The notes beneath the pieces were generated by a model. The model was not told where the DNA came from. It was given only the letters and a program-made list of their open reading frames with translations, and made no database searches. 64,000 nt of DNA, from the NCBI GenBank assembly GCA_944337235.1, contig CALVLK010000001.1, positions 62,001 through 126,000 on the forward strand. Reading direction: 5' to 3'. The DNA is from an uncultured Clostridia bacterium (GTDB lineage Bacteria > Bacillota > Clostridia > Christensenellales > Borkfalkiaceae). Positions 44,108-52,349 of the stretch are shown here, piece after piece (the first letter of the stretch is position 1; each line of letters opens with the position of its first letter). Both the position numbers and the translations under genes were made by a program.

Positions 44108-44605
44108 TCAGAATGAGCGCACACGCTCGTTCCGATAGGTACAAAAGCGGATGGTATAGCCGTTGTCCTCGATGGGCGCGCTCTCTGAAATCAGAACATA
44201 GCCCGGCGTATGATCGAGGTCGGGCACAAACACGTCTGCGTTGCCGTCGGCATCGACCTTTGTCACGAGCACCTCTGAACAATAGGGCAGCAGCGCGCGA
44301 TAGACGCTCGCCCCGCCGATGACGAACACATCGTCCGGCGGATATTGTTTTACGGCGGCAAGCAATTCGTCGATGCTGTGGACGGTCGTGACGCCCTCGC
44401 CCGCATCATCGGGCGCAAGCACATAATGGGTGCGGTTTTTCAGCGGCCTGCCGTTCGGGAAGGAGCGCAGCGTGTTCAGCCCCAAAACGACGACCTTGCC
44501 CGCCGTCGTCTCGCGGAAAAACTTCATATCCTTGGGCAGCGAGAACATCAGATCGTTCGATCTGCCGATGCCCCAGTTTTTGTCGGCATGGAAGATCGCC
44601 CTCAT
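44108..44605 (-). CDS. folA: Dihydrofolate reductase
   Basis: 165 residues. MRAIFHADKNWGIGRSNDLMFSLPKDMKFFRETT is the folate/NADPH entry, with the acidic residue of the active site replaced in the normal Asp position by the SLPKDMKFF block; VVVLGLNTLRSFPNGRPLKNRTHYVLA is the GRxT-like cofactor loop and DVFVIGGASVYRALLPYC the second NADPH segment. Regenerates tetrahydrofolate consumed by ThyA, encoded immediately upstream with a 4-base overlap. Confidence 0.94.
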   Translation of the reverse strand: MRAIFHADKNWGIGRSNDLMFSLPKDMKFFRETTAGKVVVLGLNTLRSFPNGRPLKNRTHYVLAPDDAGEGVTTVHSIDELLAAVKQYPPDDVFVIGGASVYRALLPYCSEVLVTKVDADGNADVFVPDLDHTPGYVLISESAPIEDNGYTIRFCTYRNERVRSF

Positions 44606-45432
44606 ATCGCCACCGGGATCTTTGCCGCAAGCGGCGTATATTCATAGTTTTCAAGCTGAAAACTGTCGACCGTAAAGTCATAGAAATTTTTCACGGAGGG
44701 ATCGACGATCAGCCGCGGCGCCGGCTTTGGTTCGCGTACGATGATCTCCTTCACGATGGGGATATGGCGGTCGTAGAGATGCGCATCGGCAATGACGTGC
44801 ACAAGTTCGCCCGCCTTCAGACCGCTCACCTGCGCAAACATGATAAGGAGGATCGCATACTGCACCACGTTCCAGTTGTTTGCGGTGAGCATGTCGTTGG
44901 AGCGCTGATTGAGGATGCCGTTGAGTGTATCGCCCGACACATTGAAGGTCATGGAATAGGCGCAGGGGTACAGGTGCATCTCGTGCAGATCCTGAAAGTT
45001 GTACAGATTCGTCATGATGCGACGGGAGGCGGGATTGTGTTTGAGGTCGTAGAGAACGCGGTCGACCTGGTCAAATTCCCCCTCCTTGTAGATCGCCTTC
45101 TGCGCAAGCTGATAGCCATATGCCTTGCCGATGGAGCCGCTCTCGTCTGCCCAGCTGTCCCAGATGTGCGAGTTGAGGTCATGGATGTTGTTGCTCTTCT
45201 TCTGCCAGATCCAAAGGAGTTCGTCGATGCACGACCTGAACGCCGTACGGCGGATGGTGAGGATGGGAAATTCCTTTTGAAGATCGTATCGGTTTACGAT
45301 GCCGAACTTTTTGACCGTATGCGCGGGCGTGCCGTCCTCCCAATGAGGGCGCACCGCATATGCCGTATCCCATACCCCGCTTTGCAGGATATCGTTGCAG
45401 TTTTCAATAAAGATCTCGTCCGCTCTGCTCAT
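44602..45432 (-). CDS. thyA: Thymidylate synthase ThyA
   Basis: 276 residues. Makes dTMP from dUMP with methylene-tetrahydrofolate. RPHWEDGTPAHTVKKFG binds phosphate, WIWQKKSNNIHDL is the usual variable loop, LYPCAYSMTFNV carries the catalytic Cys (PC), LNQRSNDMLTANNWNVVQYAIL is the dUMP-binding stretch, and HVIADAHLYDRHIP is the H..D.H.Y motif. The Cys neighbourhood PCAYS, not PCH, is seen in some Firmicute ThyA. The ATG at 45432 overlaps the gltX stop; upstream codons in the open frame overlap gltX and are not used. Confidence 0.96.
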   Translation of the reverse strand: MSRADEIFIENCNDILQSGVWDTAYAVRPHWEDGTPAHTVKKFGIVNRYDLQKEFPILTIRRTAFRSCIDELLWIWQKKSNNIHDLNSHIWDSWADESGSIGKAYGYQLAQKAIYKEGEFDQVDRVLYDLKHNPASRRIMTNLYNFQDLHEMHLYPCAYSMTFNVSGDTLNGILNQRSNDMLTANNWNVVQYAILLIMFAQVSGLKAGELVHVIADAHLYDRHIPIVKEIIVREPKPAPRLIVDPSVKNFYDFTVDSFQLENYEYTPLAAKIPVAI

Positions 45433-47072
45433 GATCTGTCCTCCATGGCGCCTGTGATGCGCGCTTTCACCTGTTCTTCGCCGAGGATCTGCATGATCGT
45501 CCACAGATCGGGCGTATTCGCCCCGCCCGTGACCGCGATGCGCAGCACCTCAGCAACGTCCGCAACGCTTCCCGCGTACGCCTCGGGCGCCGCCCTGTAC
45601 TCCTTCATCTCGGCGGCAAAGCCGAGGGATGCTGCGACCTCTTTGACCTTGGCAAACCACACCTGCGCGTCGTCGGCGGCGCAATATGTCTGCAAAAAGG
45701 CGGACAGAATGGCGTTCTTCATCTCCGCCGTCACACGGTATGCGTCCGTTTGTTCGGGCGTTTCAAAGAAGTATGCGATATGATCGATCGCCTGGGCTGC
45801 GGTCTCGAAATCCTTTCTGCGTTTTTTGCTCCCCGTGCCCATGCAGAGCGCCAAAACGCGCAGCAGATATTCACGGTTGGCAACGCGCGCCCTCTGCGCG
45901 TCGCTCCCCCACTCCTGCGCCCAGGAGAACAGGAAGTCGTACATTTCCTCTGCGGAGAGCTTGGCAAGTTCGTTGCGGGAGATATCGTTGAGCTTATCAA
46001 GGTCGAAGAGCGTGCCGCTCTTGCTCATCTTGCGCACCGAGAAGGAAAAGTCCTCAAGGGGCGCGTCGGGGTGCTTTAAGTACCACTCCTCGAAGTTGGA
46101 ATTGAGCAGCGTGAGCATATAAACCTTTACGGCGCGGGGCAGATAGCCCGCCTTTCTGTAAAATTCCAGGGAGAGTTCGGGATCTTTGCGCTTGCTGAGC
46201 TTGCGGCGCGTCTCGCCGTCCTGCTTCATGAGCGAACAGTTGTGCCCGTAGCGCGGGCGCGGAAAGCCAAGCACGTCAAAGAGCTCGAGGTGAATGGGAA
46301 GGGATGCCAGCCACTCCTCGCCGCGGATGACGAGCGTCGTCCGCATAAGATGATCGTCTACAGCGTGCGCGAAGTGATAGGTGGGGATCCCGTCGCTCTT
46401 TAAGATGACGACGTCCTGATCGTTCTCTGTGACGGTGATCTCCCCCTTGATCTCGTCGCGGAAGCGCAGCTTGTGTTCCGGATCGCCCATGGAGCGCAGG
46501 CGGATGACATAGGGCTTCCCTGCATCGAGGTTGCGGTAGATCTTCTCCTCGCTGAGGTTGCGGCACTTTGCATAGGCGCCGTAGTAGCCCGTGATCTTCT
46601 TTTCCGCCGTCTGTTGTTCACGCAGTTCAGAGAGTTCCTCCTCTGTGCAGAAGCAGGGATAGGCGCGCCCGCGCGCGATCAGATCTTTGACATATGCGCG
46701 GTAGATCTCGCCGCGCTGCCGCTGGTACCAAGGGCCATAGGTGTCGTCTCCGCCGATCTCGGCGCCCTCGTCAAAACGGATATCGAAGTACTCCAGCGCG
46801 CGCTTGACCGCCTCGACGGCGCCGTCGACCTTGCGTTTGAGGTCGGTATCCTCGATGCGAAGGTACAGTTTTCCCCCGCTCTGGTGGGCGATGCGTTCGT
46901 TTGCGATTGCCACGAACAGGTTGCCCAGGTGAATAAATCCCGTGGGCGAAGGGGCAAGGCGGGTGACCTCTGCCCCCGTGGGCAGCGCACGCGGCGGGTA
47001 CATTCTTTCGTATTCCTCAAGCGGAAGGTACTCCCCGGGGAGCAGCCGCTCGGCAAGTTTTTTATAGTCCAT
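45429..47072 (-). CDS. gltX: Glutamyl-tRNA synthetase (long clostridial form)
   Basis: 547 residues. RLAPSPTGFIHLGNLFVA has the HIGH-type motif, YLRIEDTDLKRKV and the zinc-like YPCFCTEEEL segment follow, and RRKLSKRKDPELSLEF is the KLSKR loop. The N-terminal extension MDYKKLAERLLPGEYLPLEEYERMYPPR and the C-terminal helical anticodon region (FSFSVRKMSKSGTLFDLDKLNDISRNELAKLS) match the longer GltX found in Clostridia. Whether it also charges tRNA-Gln cannot be told. ATAGGAGA precedes the ATG at 47072; the long upstream open frame reads antisense-like sequence through panE and is excluded. Confidence 0.95.
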   Translation of the reverse strand: MDYKKLAERLLPGEYLPLEEYERMYPPRALPTGAEVTRLAPSPTGFIHLGNLFVAIANERIAHQSGGKLYLRIEDTDLKRKVDGAVEAVKRALEYFDIRFDEGAEIGGDDTYGPWYQRQRGEIYRAYVKDLIARGRAYPCFCTEEELSELREQQTAEKKITGYYGAYAKCRNLSEEKIYRNLDAGKPYVIRLRSMGDPEHKLRFRDEIKGEITVTENDQDVVILKSDGIPTYHFAHAVDDHLMRTTLVIRGEEWLASLPIHLELFDVLGFPRPRYGHNCSLMKQDGETRRKLSKRKDPELSLEFYRKAGYLPRAVKVYMLTLLNSNFEEWYLKHPDAPLEDFSFSVRKMSKSGTLFDLDKLNDISRNELAKLSAEEMYDFLFSWAQEWGSDAQRARVANREYLLRVLALCMGTGSKKRRKDFETAAQAIDHIAYFFETPEQTDAYRVTAEMKNAILSAFLQTYCAADDAQVWFAKVKEVAASLGFAAEMKEYRAAPEAYAGSVADVAEVLRIAVTGGANTPDLWTIMQILGEEQVKARITGAMEDRS

Positions 47073-47089
47073 AATATCTCCTATGGTTT

Positions 47090-48133
47090 TTATTCTGTTT
47101 CGTCCAGCAGAGAGAGGCTCTCGGGCGCGATCTCTGCCAATCCGTTTTCGATCTCGTGAACGACCGCGACCGCACGCGCAAGATGCGGCGTCGGAACACC
47201 TGCCTCCTCGCCCGCACGGATCGCGGCGCCTGCGACATAATCGATATCGCACCGCCTTCCTGCCGCAATGGCGCGCAGCATACCCGAGCGCGTCGTGCGA
47301 TAGGCGCGCATCGCAACGGGAAGCATGCACCATGCCCAGGGGCGGCAAAAGACGCGAAATAAATCGTGCCCGTTGAGCGGAAGTTTTTTGCACCCTACGG
47401 CACGGGCGACCGAAAAGACCTCGCGCATGAGGGAGAGCACCCTTGCCCTGTGCGATACGGCAAGTTCCCCGAAGGTGAGCCCCGTGATCGCAGAGAGCGT
47501 GGAAAAGGAGGCGTTGATCGCAAGTTTGGCAAAGCGAAGCTCCTGCAAATCGCCCGTCGTCACGATCCCGATCTGTTCCAGAAGCGCCTTCAGCTGCGGG
47601 AGTTTGTCGCCCCCTCCGTATGCCCCGAGCGCAAAGCGGAACCCGCTGCCGCTCGTGATCGCAACGACGCCGGGCGACAATCGCTCCGCGCCCCAGGAGA
47701 GCGCACAGCCGTAGATACGGTCTCTTCCGAATATGTCGCGCAATCCCCGCTCGGGCAGGCCGTTCTGTACGGTGACGAGCGCGCCGTCCTCGCTCAGATA
47801 TGCGCAAAGCCCGCCAAGCTCCGCGTTAGACTGCTGCCCCGTCGCAAGAAAGATCACATCGTATCTGCCCGCCATTTCTTCGGGAAGGAGCGCCGAGACG
47901 GGTATTTTTTTCTGATCGGCGGCGAAAATCGGCGCTGCGTCTTGCCCGCGCAGAATGCGCACGCGTCGCCTGCCGCGATTTTCAAACGGAAGGCAAAGCG
48001 TTGCGCCATGTTTGCGCAGGGCGTCTACATGCGCCCGATCGCGAGTGACAAGGTCGCAGGCGATCCCCGCTTCCGTGAGCGCGGCGCCGAGGCTTGTCCC
48101 CATGGCGCCCGCCCCGAATATACAGATCCTCAT
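47090..48133 (-). CDS. panE: Ketopantoate reductase family protein
   Basis: 347 residues. MRICIFGAGAMGTSLGAALTEAG is the NADPH Rossmann motif; VQNGLPERG, GCALSWGAERLSPGVV and RFAKLAINASFSTLSAITGLTFGEL (catalytic Lys) match the PanE/ApbA family, as does the helical C-terminal domain. The usual TEIDYINGA reads CDIDYVAGA: Thr and Glu are replaced by Cys and Asp, so the pantoate substrate is uncertain. Ends 17 bases before gltX and starts inside aroK (ATGA). Confidence 0.85.
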   Translation of the reverse strand: MRICIFGAGAMGTSLGAALTEAGIACDLVTRDRAHVDALRKHGATLCLPFENRGRRRVRILRGQDAAPIFAADQKKIPVSALLPEEMAGRYDVIFLATGQQSNAELGGLCAYLSEDGALVTVQNGLPERGLRDIFGRDRIYGCALSWGAERLSPGVVAITSGSGFRFALGAYGGGDKLPQLKALLEQIGIVTTGDLQELRFAKLAINASFSTLSAITGLTFGELAVSHRARVLSLMREVFSVARAVGCKKLPLNGHDLFRVFCRPWAWCMLPVAMRAYRTTRSGMLRAIAAGRRCDIDYVAGAAIRAGEEAGVPTPHLARAVAVVHEIENGLAEIAPESLSLLDETE

Positions 48134-48636
48134 CCCGTCACCCCCAGAACGGAGGCGATCGCCCCTGCCGTCTCTTCAATGTTCTTTCCGTCGCAGTCGA
48201 CCGTATACTGCGCATAACGTTCATAGAGTGGAATGCGTTCGCGATACAGCTCATCAACGGTATGGACGCCGCCGCGCATGACCACGCCGCGCGCAACAAG
48301 GTCGGGAATGCGCCGCTCGATCTCCGCTGCGCTCAACCGAAGATACACGATCGTTCCGATCGAGGCGAGATGCTCCATGGCGATATGGGAATATACGGCG
48401 CTGCCGCCCGTCGCGATCACGCACCGCACGCAGGCGAGCGCGCAGTTGAGGCGCTCCTCCGCCGCAAGGAATTGCTCCGCCCCTTGCGTTGCAATGATCT
48501 GCGCAAGCGGCATCTGCATCAGGCCGCGCAACAGCAGATCGCAGTCGATCAAACCATAGCCGATGTGCTGCGCCAGTCGGGCGCCCGCGGTACTCTTGCC
48601 CGAGGCGGGCATCCCGATCAGAACGATATTTTCCAT
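48130..48636 (-). CDS. aroK: Shikimate kinase-like protein, apparently leaderless
   Basis: 168 residues. NIVLIGMPASGKSTAGARLAQHIG is the Walker A region (GMPASGKST); the DxD reads LIDCDLLL, and ATGGSAVYS stands where shikimate kinases have TGGG, so the shikimate-binding glycine triplet is altered. MRGGVHTVDELYRERIPLYERYAQYTVDCD corresponds to the R..LY..R..Y..A lid region. Most likely shikimate kinase, but another small-molecule kinase is possible. The -10 is 7 bases before the ATG and there is no ribosome site. Heads the aroK-panE-gltX-thyA-folA operon. Confidence 0.78.
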   Translation of the reverse strand: MENIVLIGMPASGKSTAGARLAQHIGYGLIDCDLLLRGLMQMPLAQIIATQGAEQFLAAEERLNCALACVRCVIATGGSAVYSHIAMEHLASIGTIVYLRLSAAEIERRIPDLVARGVVMRGGVHTVDELYRERIPLYERYAQYTVDCDGKNIEETAGAIASVLGVTG

Positions 48637-48643
48637 ATTTTTT

Positions 48644-48673
48644 ATTATAGCGCAAAAAAGCTGCGGATGTCAA
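48644..48673 (-). promoter_or_regulatory. Promoter of aroK operon, start site at the ATG
   Basis: TTGACA, 18 bases, TATAAT on the minus strand, then AAAAAAT and the ATG. Confidence 0.85.
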
Positions 48674-48738
48674 GACCGAAAAGAGAAATTCGATAAGTTC
48701 ACAGGAAGAAAAATCCAGAAAAAAGTTTTGTCCCTGTA

Positions 48739-48767
48739 TTGACAACCTGACGATAATTTGATATAAT
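48739..48767 (+). promoter_or_regulatory. Promoter of the lipoprotein gene
   Basis: Perfect TTGACA, 17 bases, TATAAT on the plus strand, about 30 bases before the start. Confidence 0.9.
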
Positions 48768-48797
48768 CAACATAGCAAGAGAAAAAGGAGAATGTCT

Positions 48798-49208
48798 ATG
48801 AAAAAAAGATTTTCGGTCATGGCATGTATCATGCTGATCGCTGCGATGTTTGCCCTTCTTACGGCATGCAGCAGCATTTCATCCATCCGCTCTGCCTATG
48901 AAGACGCGGGATATACCGAAAGCGAATCGGTACAGGAATATCAGAACCAGGTTGTCGAAGCACTTGGCGAAGATTACGAGAACGTATGCACCGTACATGT
49001 GTTCACCAAAGCGAACGGCCTGCTCGACATGGGCGTTGCCGTCGTGCTCGAATTCAACTCCACCGCCGAGATGGAAGAGGCGATCGAAGGCAGCGAAACG
49101 CTGCAGGGGCTGATCGCCGACATTCAGAACAGCGAACTCGTCAACGGAAACTGCGTCTTGCTCCTTGCCATCGGCTCCGATTCCCGCAGCCCCTTCCTCA
49201 ATGCCTGA
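48798..49208 (+). CDS. Uncharacterised lipoprotein (136 aa)
   Basis: MKKRFSVMACIMLIAAMFALLTACSS is a lipoprotein signal peptide with lipobox LTAC. The mature domain of about 110 residues begins SIRSAYEDAGYTESESVQEYQNQVVEALGEDYENV and contains VHVFTKANGLLDMGVAVVLEFNSTAEMEEAI; it is acidic and shows no recognised motif. The second of two close ATGs was chosen because AGGAG lies 7 bases from it and only 2 from the first. It is monocistronic, with a consensus promoter and terminator, so it may be well expressed. Confidence 0.85.
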   Translation: MKKRFSVMACIMLIAAMFALLTACSSISSIRSAYEDAGYTESESVQEYQNQVVEALGEDYENVCTVHVFTKANGLLDMGVAVVLEFNSTAEMEEAIEGSETLQGLIADIQNSELVNGNCVLLLAIGSDSRSPFLNA

Positions 49209-49215
49209 TGCATGC

Positions 49216-49245
49216 AAAAAACCTTTCCTTCGGGAAGGGTTTTTT
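49216..49245 (+). terminator. Terminator after the lipoprotein gene
   Basis: ACCTTTCC, TTCG loop, GGAAGGGT, then TTTTT; also an A-rich left flank. Confidence 0.92.
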
Positions 49246-49266
49246 AATTTTTTCCCGCAAAAAAAG

Positions 49267-49295
49267 TTGTCATTCTGCTTCGATTATGGTATAAT
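49267..49295 (+). promoter_or_regulatory. Promoter of secG-rnr-smpB
   Basis: TTGTCA, 17 bases, TATAAT on the plus strand. Confidence 0.82.
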
Positions 49296-49330
49296 TGCTG
49301 ATGTACTTTGTAATAAAAGGAAAAAGTGTT

Positions 49331-49651
49331 ATGAACTATCTTTCCATGATCGCAAACTTACTTGCACCTGCAAGCTCTGATGCCGTATATGCGACCTATC
49401 GCATCGTCAGCTTTGTCTTTATCGCTCTGATGCTTGCAGCCGCCGTTGCCGCCATCATTCTTGTGCTGCTCACCCCGGGCAACTCCCGCGGGATCGACGG
49501 TCTGACCGGTTCGAGCGAAACCTTCTTCGGGAAGAATAAAGGGAAGTCCACCGAGGCGAAACTGAAAAAATGGACGGTGATCTCCCTTGTCATTCTGGCG
49601 GTTTTCGCCATTGTATTCTTCATTCTTCAGATCGACTCGATCTGGACCTGA
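49331..49651 (+). CDS. secG: Protein translocase subunit SecG
   Basis: 106 residues with two membrane helices: VSFVFIALMLAAAVAAIILVLL and WTVISLVILAVFAIVFFIL. Between them PGNSRGIDGLTGSSETFFGKNKGKS has the SecG signature (G..GL.GS.E.FFGK.K). SecG helps SecYE pass proteins through the membrane. AAAGGA precedes the ATG. It heads secG-rnr-smpB, a conserved Firmicute order. Confidence 0.93.
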   Translation: MNYLSMIANLLAPASSDAVYATYRIVSFVFIALMLAAAVAAIILVLLTPGNSRGIDGLTGSSETFFGKNKGKSTEAKLKKWTVISLVILAVFAIVFFILQIDSIWT

Positions 49652-49742
49652 TCACGAAGAAAACGGAAACGGGCGGCTTGTTGTAAGCTGCCCGTTATTT
49701 TTACCCGCGGCATGATGCCGATCGCATTTTGAAGGAGTTATC

Positions 49743-51833
49743 TTGAACGCAAAACAGACGATATTAAAAAAGATCAAAGATGGGACATTTGCCCTTTTAA
49801 GCGACGACGAGATCGCTAAACGGCTGCGGCTGGGCAGAAAGGAGAGTCTTGCCCTGCGCGAAATGCTGCACGCGCTCTGCCGCGAAGGCGAGCTCATGTG
49901 CGATTCGCATTACCGCTACGGCACGGCAGAGCAGTTCCATGCCCTGCGCGGAAAATTCGTGGGTAACGAGCGCGGGTTCGGGTTCTTTGTCCCCGACGAC
50001 GGGAGCGAGGATCTCTTTATCCCCGCGCGCCGCACCCAGGGCGCGTTGCACGGGGACATCGTTCTCGCAATTCCCGTCCGCGGCCGATCGGAGGATGAGG
50101 GCGAAGTGCTTGCCGTCCTCTCGCGCGGGTTGACGCAGATCGTGGGCACATACCGCCGCGAAAAACGGGGCGGATTCGTCGTCGCCGACGAACGGAAATA
50201 TACGGCTGAGATCTTTATCCCCGCCGGGAAAAACGGCGGATGCGGCACGGGCGACAAGGTGGTCGTAAAACTTGCCGAGGGGCTTGGCGAGCCGCGCGGC
50301 GAGGTGATCGAAGTGCTTGGCCGTCAGGAGGATTTCCTCACCGAGGAGCTCTCCATCATCCGTGCGCACGGGCTGTATGAAGAATTTCCGGCGGAGGTCG
50401 AAGAGGAGGCGGGGCGCCAGGCCTCCCGTCCGCATACGGCGGGCGATCTGAAGGGACGGCTCGATCTGCGCGACGAACTCATCATCACCGTAGACGGCGA
50501 AGACACGCGCGACATTGACGACGCGATCTCCGTCTCCGAGCACGACGGCGTCTTTGAGCTTGGCGTACACATTGCAGACGTCTCGCACTATGTGGCGCGC
50601 AACGGCGTCATCGACCGCGAGGCATTCAAGCGGGGAACGAGCGTCTACTTCCCCGACCGCGTGCTCCCCATGCTGCCCAAGGCGCTCTCCAACGACATCT
50701 GCTCACTGAATGAGGGCGTGGACCGCCTCACCCTCTCCTGTCTTATGACGATCGATCAGCACGGCACGGTCAAAAAGAAGCGCATTCAGAAGTCCGTCAT
50801 TCGTTCGCGGCACCGCATGACCTACGACGAGGTCACGAAGCTGTACGAGGGCGATTCGTCCATGCGGGAACGCTACCCCGATCTCGTCGAAATGATCGAT
50901 CATGCGATGCGGCTGACGAAGATCCTGCAGGAGGTGCGTGCGCGGCGCGGCAGTGTGACGATGGACATTAAAGAGGCAAAGATCCTCTACCGCGACGGGA
51001 AGATCTCCATCCCCGACCACAAGCGCACGATCTCGCACGACATGATCGAACAGTTCATGGTGCTTGCCAACGAGAGCGTGGCACAGCTCATGACGCAGAA
51101 AAAGATGCCCTTCGTCTACCGCGTGCACGAGGCGCCCTCCGAGGACAAGGCGCACGACTTTATCGCCTTTCTCTCCGACATCGGCGTGCGCGTCAAGTTT
51201 CGCCCCGGGCACATTACGCCAAGAGACTATCAGGAGCTGCTGCGCTCGCTTGAAAATTCTCCGCTCTATCCTCTTGTTAACCGCGTCATGCTCCGCTCCA
51301 TGATGAAGGCGATCTACTCTCCCGAAAACATCGGGCACTTCGGGCTTGCGTCCGACTGTTACTGCCACTTCACCTCTCCCATCCGCCGCTATCCCGACCT
51401 GTGCATCCACCGCATCATCAGCGAGAGCTTTTCCCGTCCGGAAGAGACGAAGGAGCGCTATGCGTCCTTTGTAGAGGAGGCGTCCGTTCAGTGCTCACAG
51501 TGCGAGAAAAACGCCGCCGAAGCGGAACGCGATGTCGACGCCCTCTATATCGTCGCCTATATGCAGGAGCATATCGGCATGGAGGCAGAAGCGACGATCT
51601 CCGGCGTGACGTCGTTCAGCGTATTTGCCGAGCTGGACAACACGATCGAGGGCATCATACCCGTCGAAACGCTGCCAGACGATTACTACGAATTTATCGA
51701 ATCGCGCTTTATGCTCAAAGGGACGAAGATGTCCTTCCGCCTGGGCGAACGCATCCGCGTGCGGGTCGACGGTGTGGATTGGGGCATGCGCAGAACGCAC
51801 TTTACATTCCTTGGAAAGGTGACCAAATTATGA
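49743..51833 (+). CDS. rnr: Ribonuclease R, TTG start
   Basis: 696 residues. An N-terminal winged helix (LSDDEIAKRLRLGRKESLALREMLHAL), two cold-shock domains (FVGNERGFGFFVPDDGSEDLFIPARR; GTYRREKRGGFVVAD), the RNB catalytic domain (TVDGEDTRDIDDAISVSEH, with the Asp cluster, and FGLASDCYCHFTSPIRRYPDL) and a C-terminal S1 domain (ATISGVTSFSVFAELDNTIEGIIPV). A 3'-5' exonuclease for structured RNA that works with SmpB/tmRNA in ribosome rescue. The TTG start at 49743 has GAAGGAG 7 bases upstream. Confidence 0.97.
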   Translation: MNAKQTILKKIKDGTFALLSDDEIAKRLRLGRKESLALREMLHALCREGELMCDSHYRYGTAEQFHALRGKFVGNERGFGFFVPDDGSEDLFIPARRTQGALHGDIVLAIPVRGRSEDEGEVLAVLSRGLTQIVGTYRREKRGGFVVADERKYTAEIFIPAGKNGGCGTGDKVVVKLAEGLGEPRGEVIEVLGRQEDFLTEELSIIRAHGLYEEFPAEVEEEAGRQASRPHTAGDLKGRLDLRDELIITVDGEDTRDIDDAISVSEHDGVFELGVHIADVSHYVARNGVIDREAFKRGTSVYFPDRVLPMLPKALSNDICSLNEGVDRLTLSCLMTIDQHGTVKKKRIQKSVIRSRHRMTYDEVTKLYEGDSSMRERYPDLVEMIDHAMRLTKILQEVRARRGSVTMDIKEAKILYRDGKISIPDHKRTISHDMIEQFMVLANESVAQLMTQKKMPFVYRVHEAPSEDKAHDFIAFLSDIGVRVKFRPGHITPRDYQELLRSLENSPLYPLVNRVMLRSMMKAIYSPENIGHFGLASDCYCHFTSPIRRYPDLCIHRIISESFSRPEETKERYASFVEEASVQCSQCEKNAAEAERDVDALYIVAYMQEHIGMEAEATISGVTSFSVFAELDNTIEGIIPVETLPDDYYEFIESRFMLKGTKMSFRLGERIRVRVDGVDWGMRRTHFTFLGKVTKL

Positions 51834-52282
51834 ATGTGATCGCAGTCAACAGATCGGCTTCCTTTGAATATTTCATCGAAGAAAAATATGAGGCGGGCGT
51901 GGTGCTCGAAGGCAGCGAGATCAAATCGCTGCGCGCGGGCAAGGCATCGCTCGGCGAAAGCTTCTGCGAAATCCGCCGCGGCGAGGTATTCCTCAAAAAC
52001 ATGCACATTGCGCTCTACGACAAGAGCGGCGCATTCAACACCCGCGACGCAAGGCGGGATCGCAAACTTCTGCTGCATCGGCAGGAGATCGCCAAGATCA
52101 TCGGCCGCGTCAATGAAAAGGGATATACGCTCGTCCCGCTCAGGCTCTACTTCAAAGATGCGCTCGTCAAGGTCGAGATCGCCCTCTGCAAGGGCAAACA
52201 TACCTATGACAAGCGACAGTCCATCAAGGAGCGCGATATCAAACGCGCGACCGATCGCGCCGTGCGCGAACTGAGCAGATAA
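51830..52282 (+). CDS. smpB: SsrA-binding protein SmpB
   Basis: 150 residues, normal. NRSASFEYFIEEKYEAGVVLEGSEIKSLRAGKASLGESF, HIALYDKSGAFNTRDARRDRKLLLHRQEI and the basic tail KRQSIKERDIKRATDRAVRELSR are all standard. Binds tmRNA for trans-translation. Overlaps rnr by ATGA. The tmRNA gene often follows smpB, but only a terminator is seen here. Confidence 0.98.
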   Translation: MNVIAVNRSASFEYFIEEKYEAGVVLEGSEIKSLRAGKASLGESFCEIRRGEVFLKNMHIALYDKSGAFNTRDARRDRKLLLHRQEIAKIIGRVNEKGYTLVPLRLYFKDALVKVEIALCKGKHTYDKRQSIKERDIKRATDRAVRELSR

Positions 52283-52298
52283 AACAGACAAACAGGAA

Positions 52299-52333
52299 AA
52301 GACGGCGTACCGCGTCATGCGGTGCGCCGTCTT
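52299..52333. terminator. Bidirectional terminator between smpB and the nucleoside importer
   Basis: A 15-bp stem (AAGACGGCGTACCGC and complement with one G-U) and five-base loop; on the minus strand it is followed by TTTTCC. Confidence 0.9.
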
Positions 52334-52349
52334 ATCGTTGAGATGTTTT

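Noticed and set aside
45429..47807. 792-aa fusion version of gltX
   Set aside because: The N-terminal 245 codons read antisense-like Arg-rich sequence through panE; AGGAGA and the ATG at 47072 give the family start.
52283..52349. tmRNA (ssrA) gene after smpB
   Set aside because: Only 67 bases, occupied by a terminator hairpin; no tRNA-like ends.
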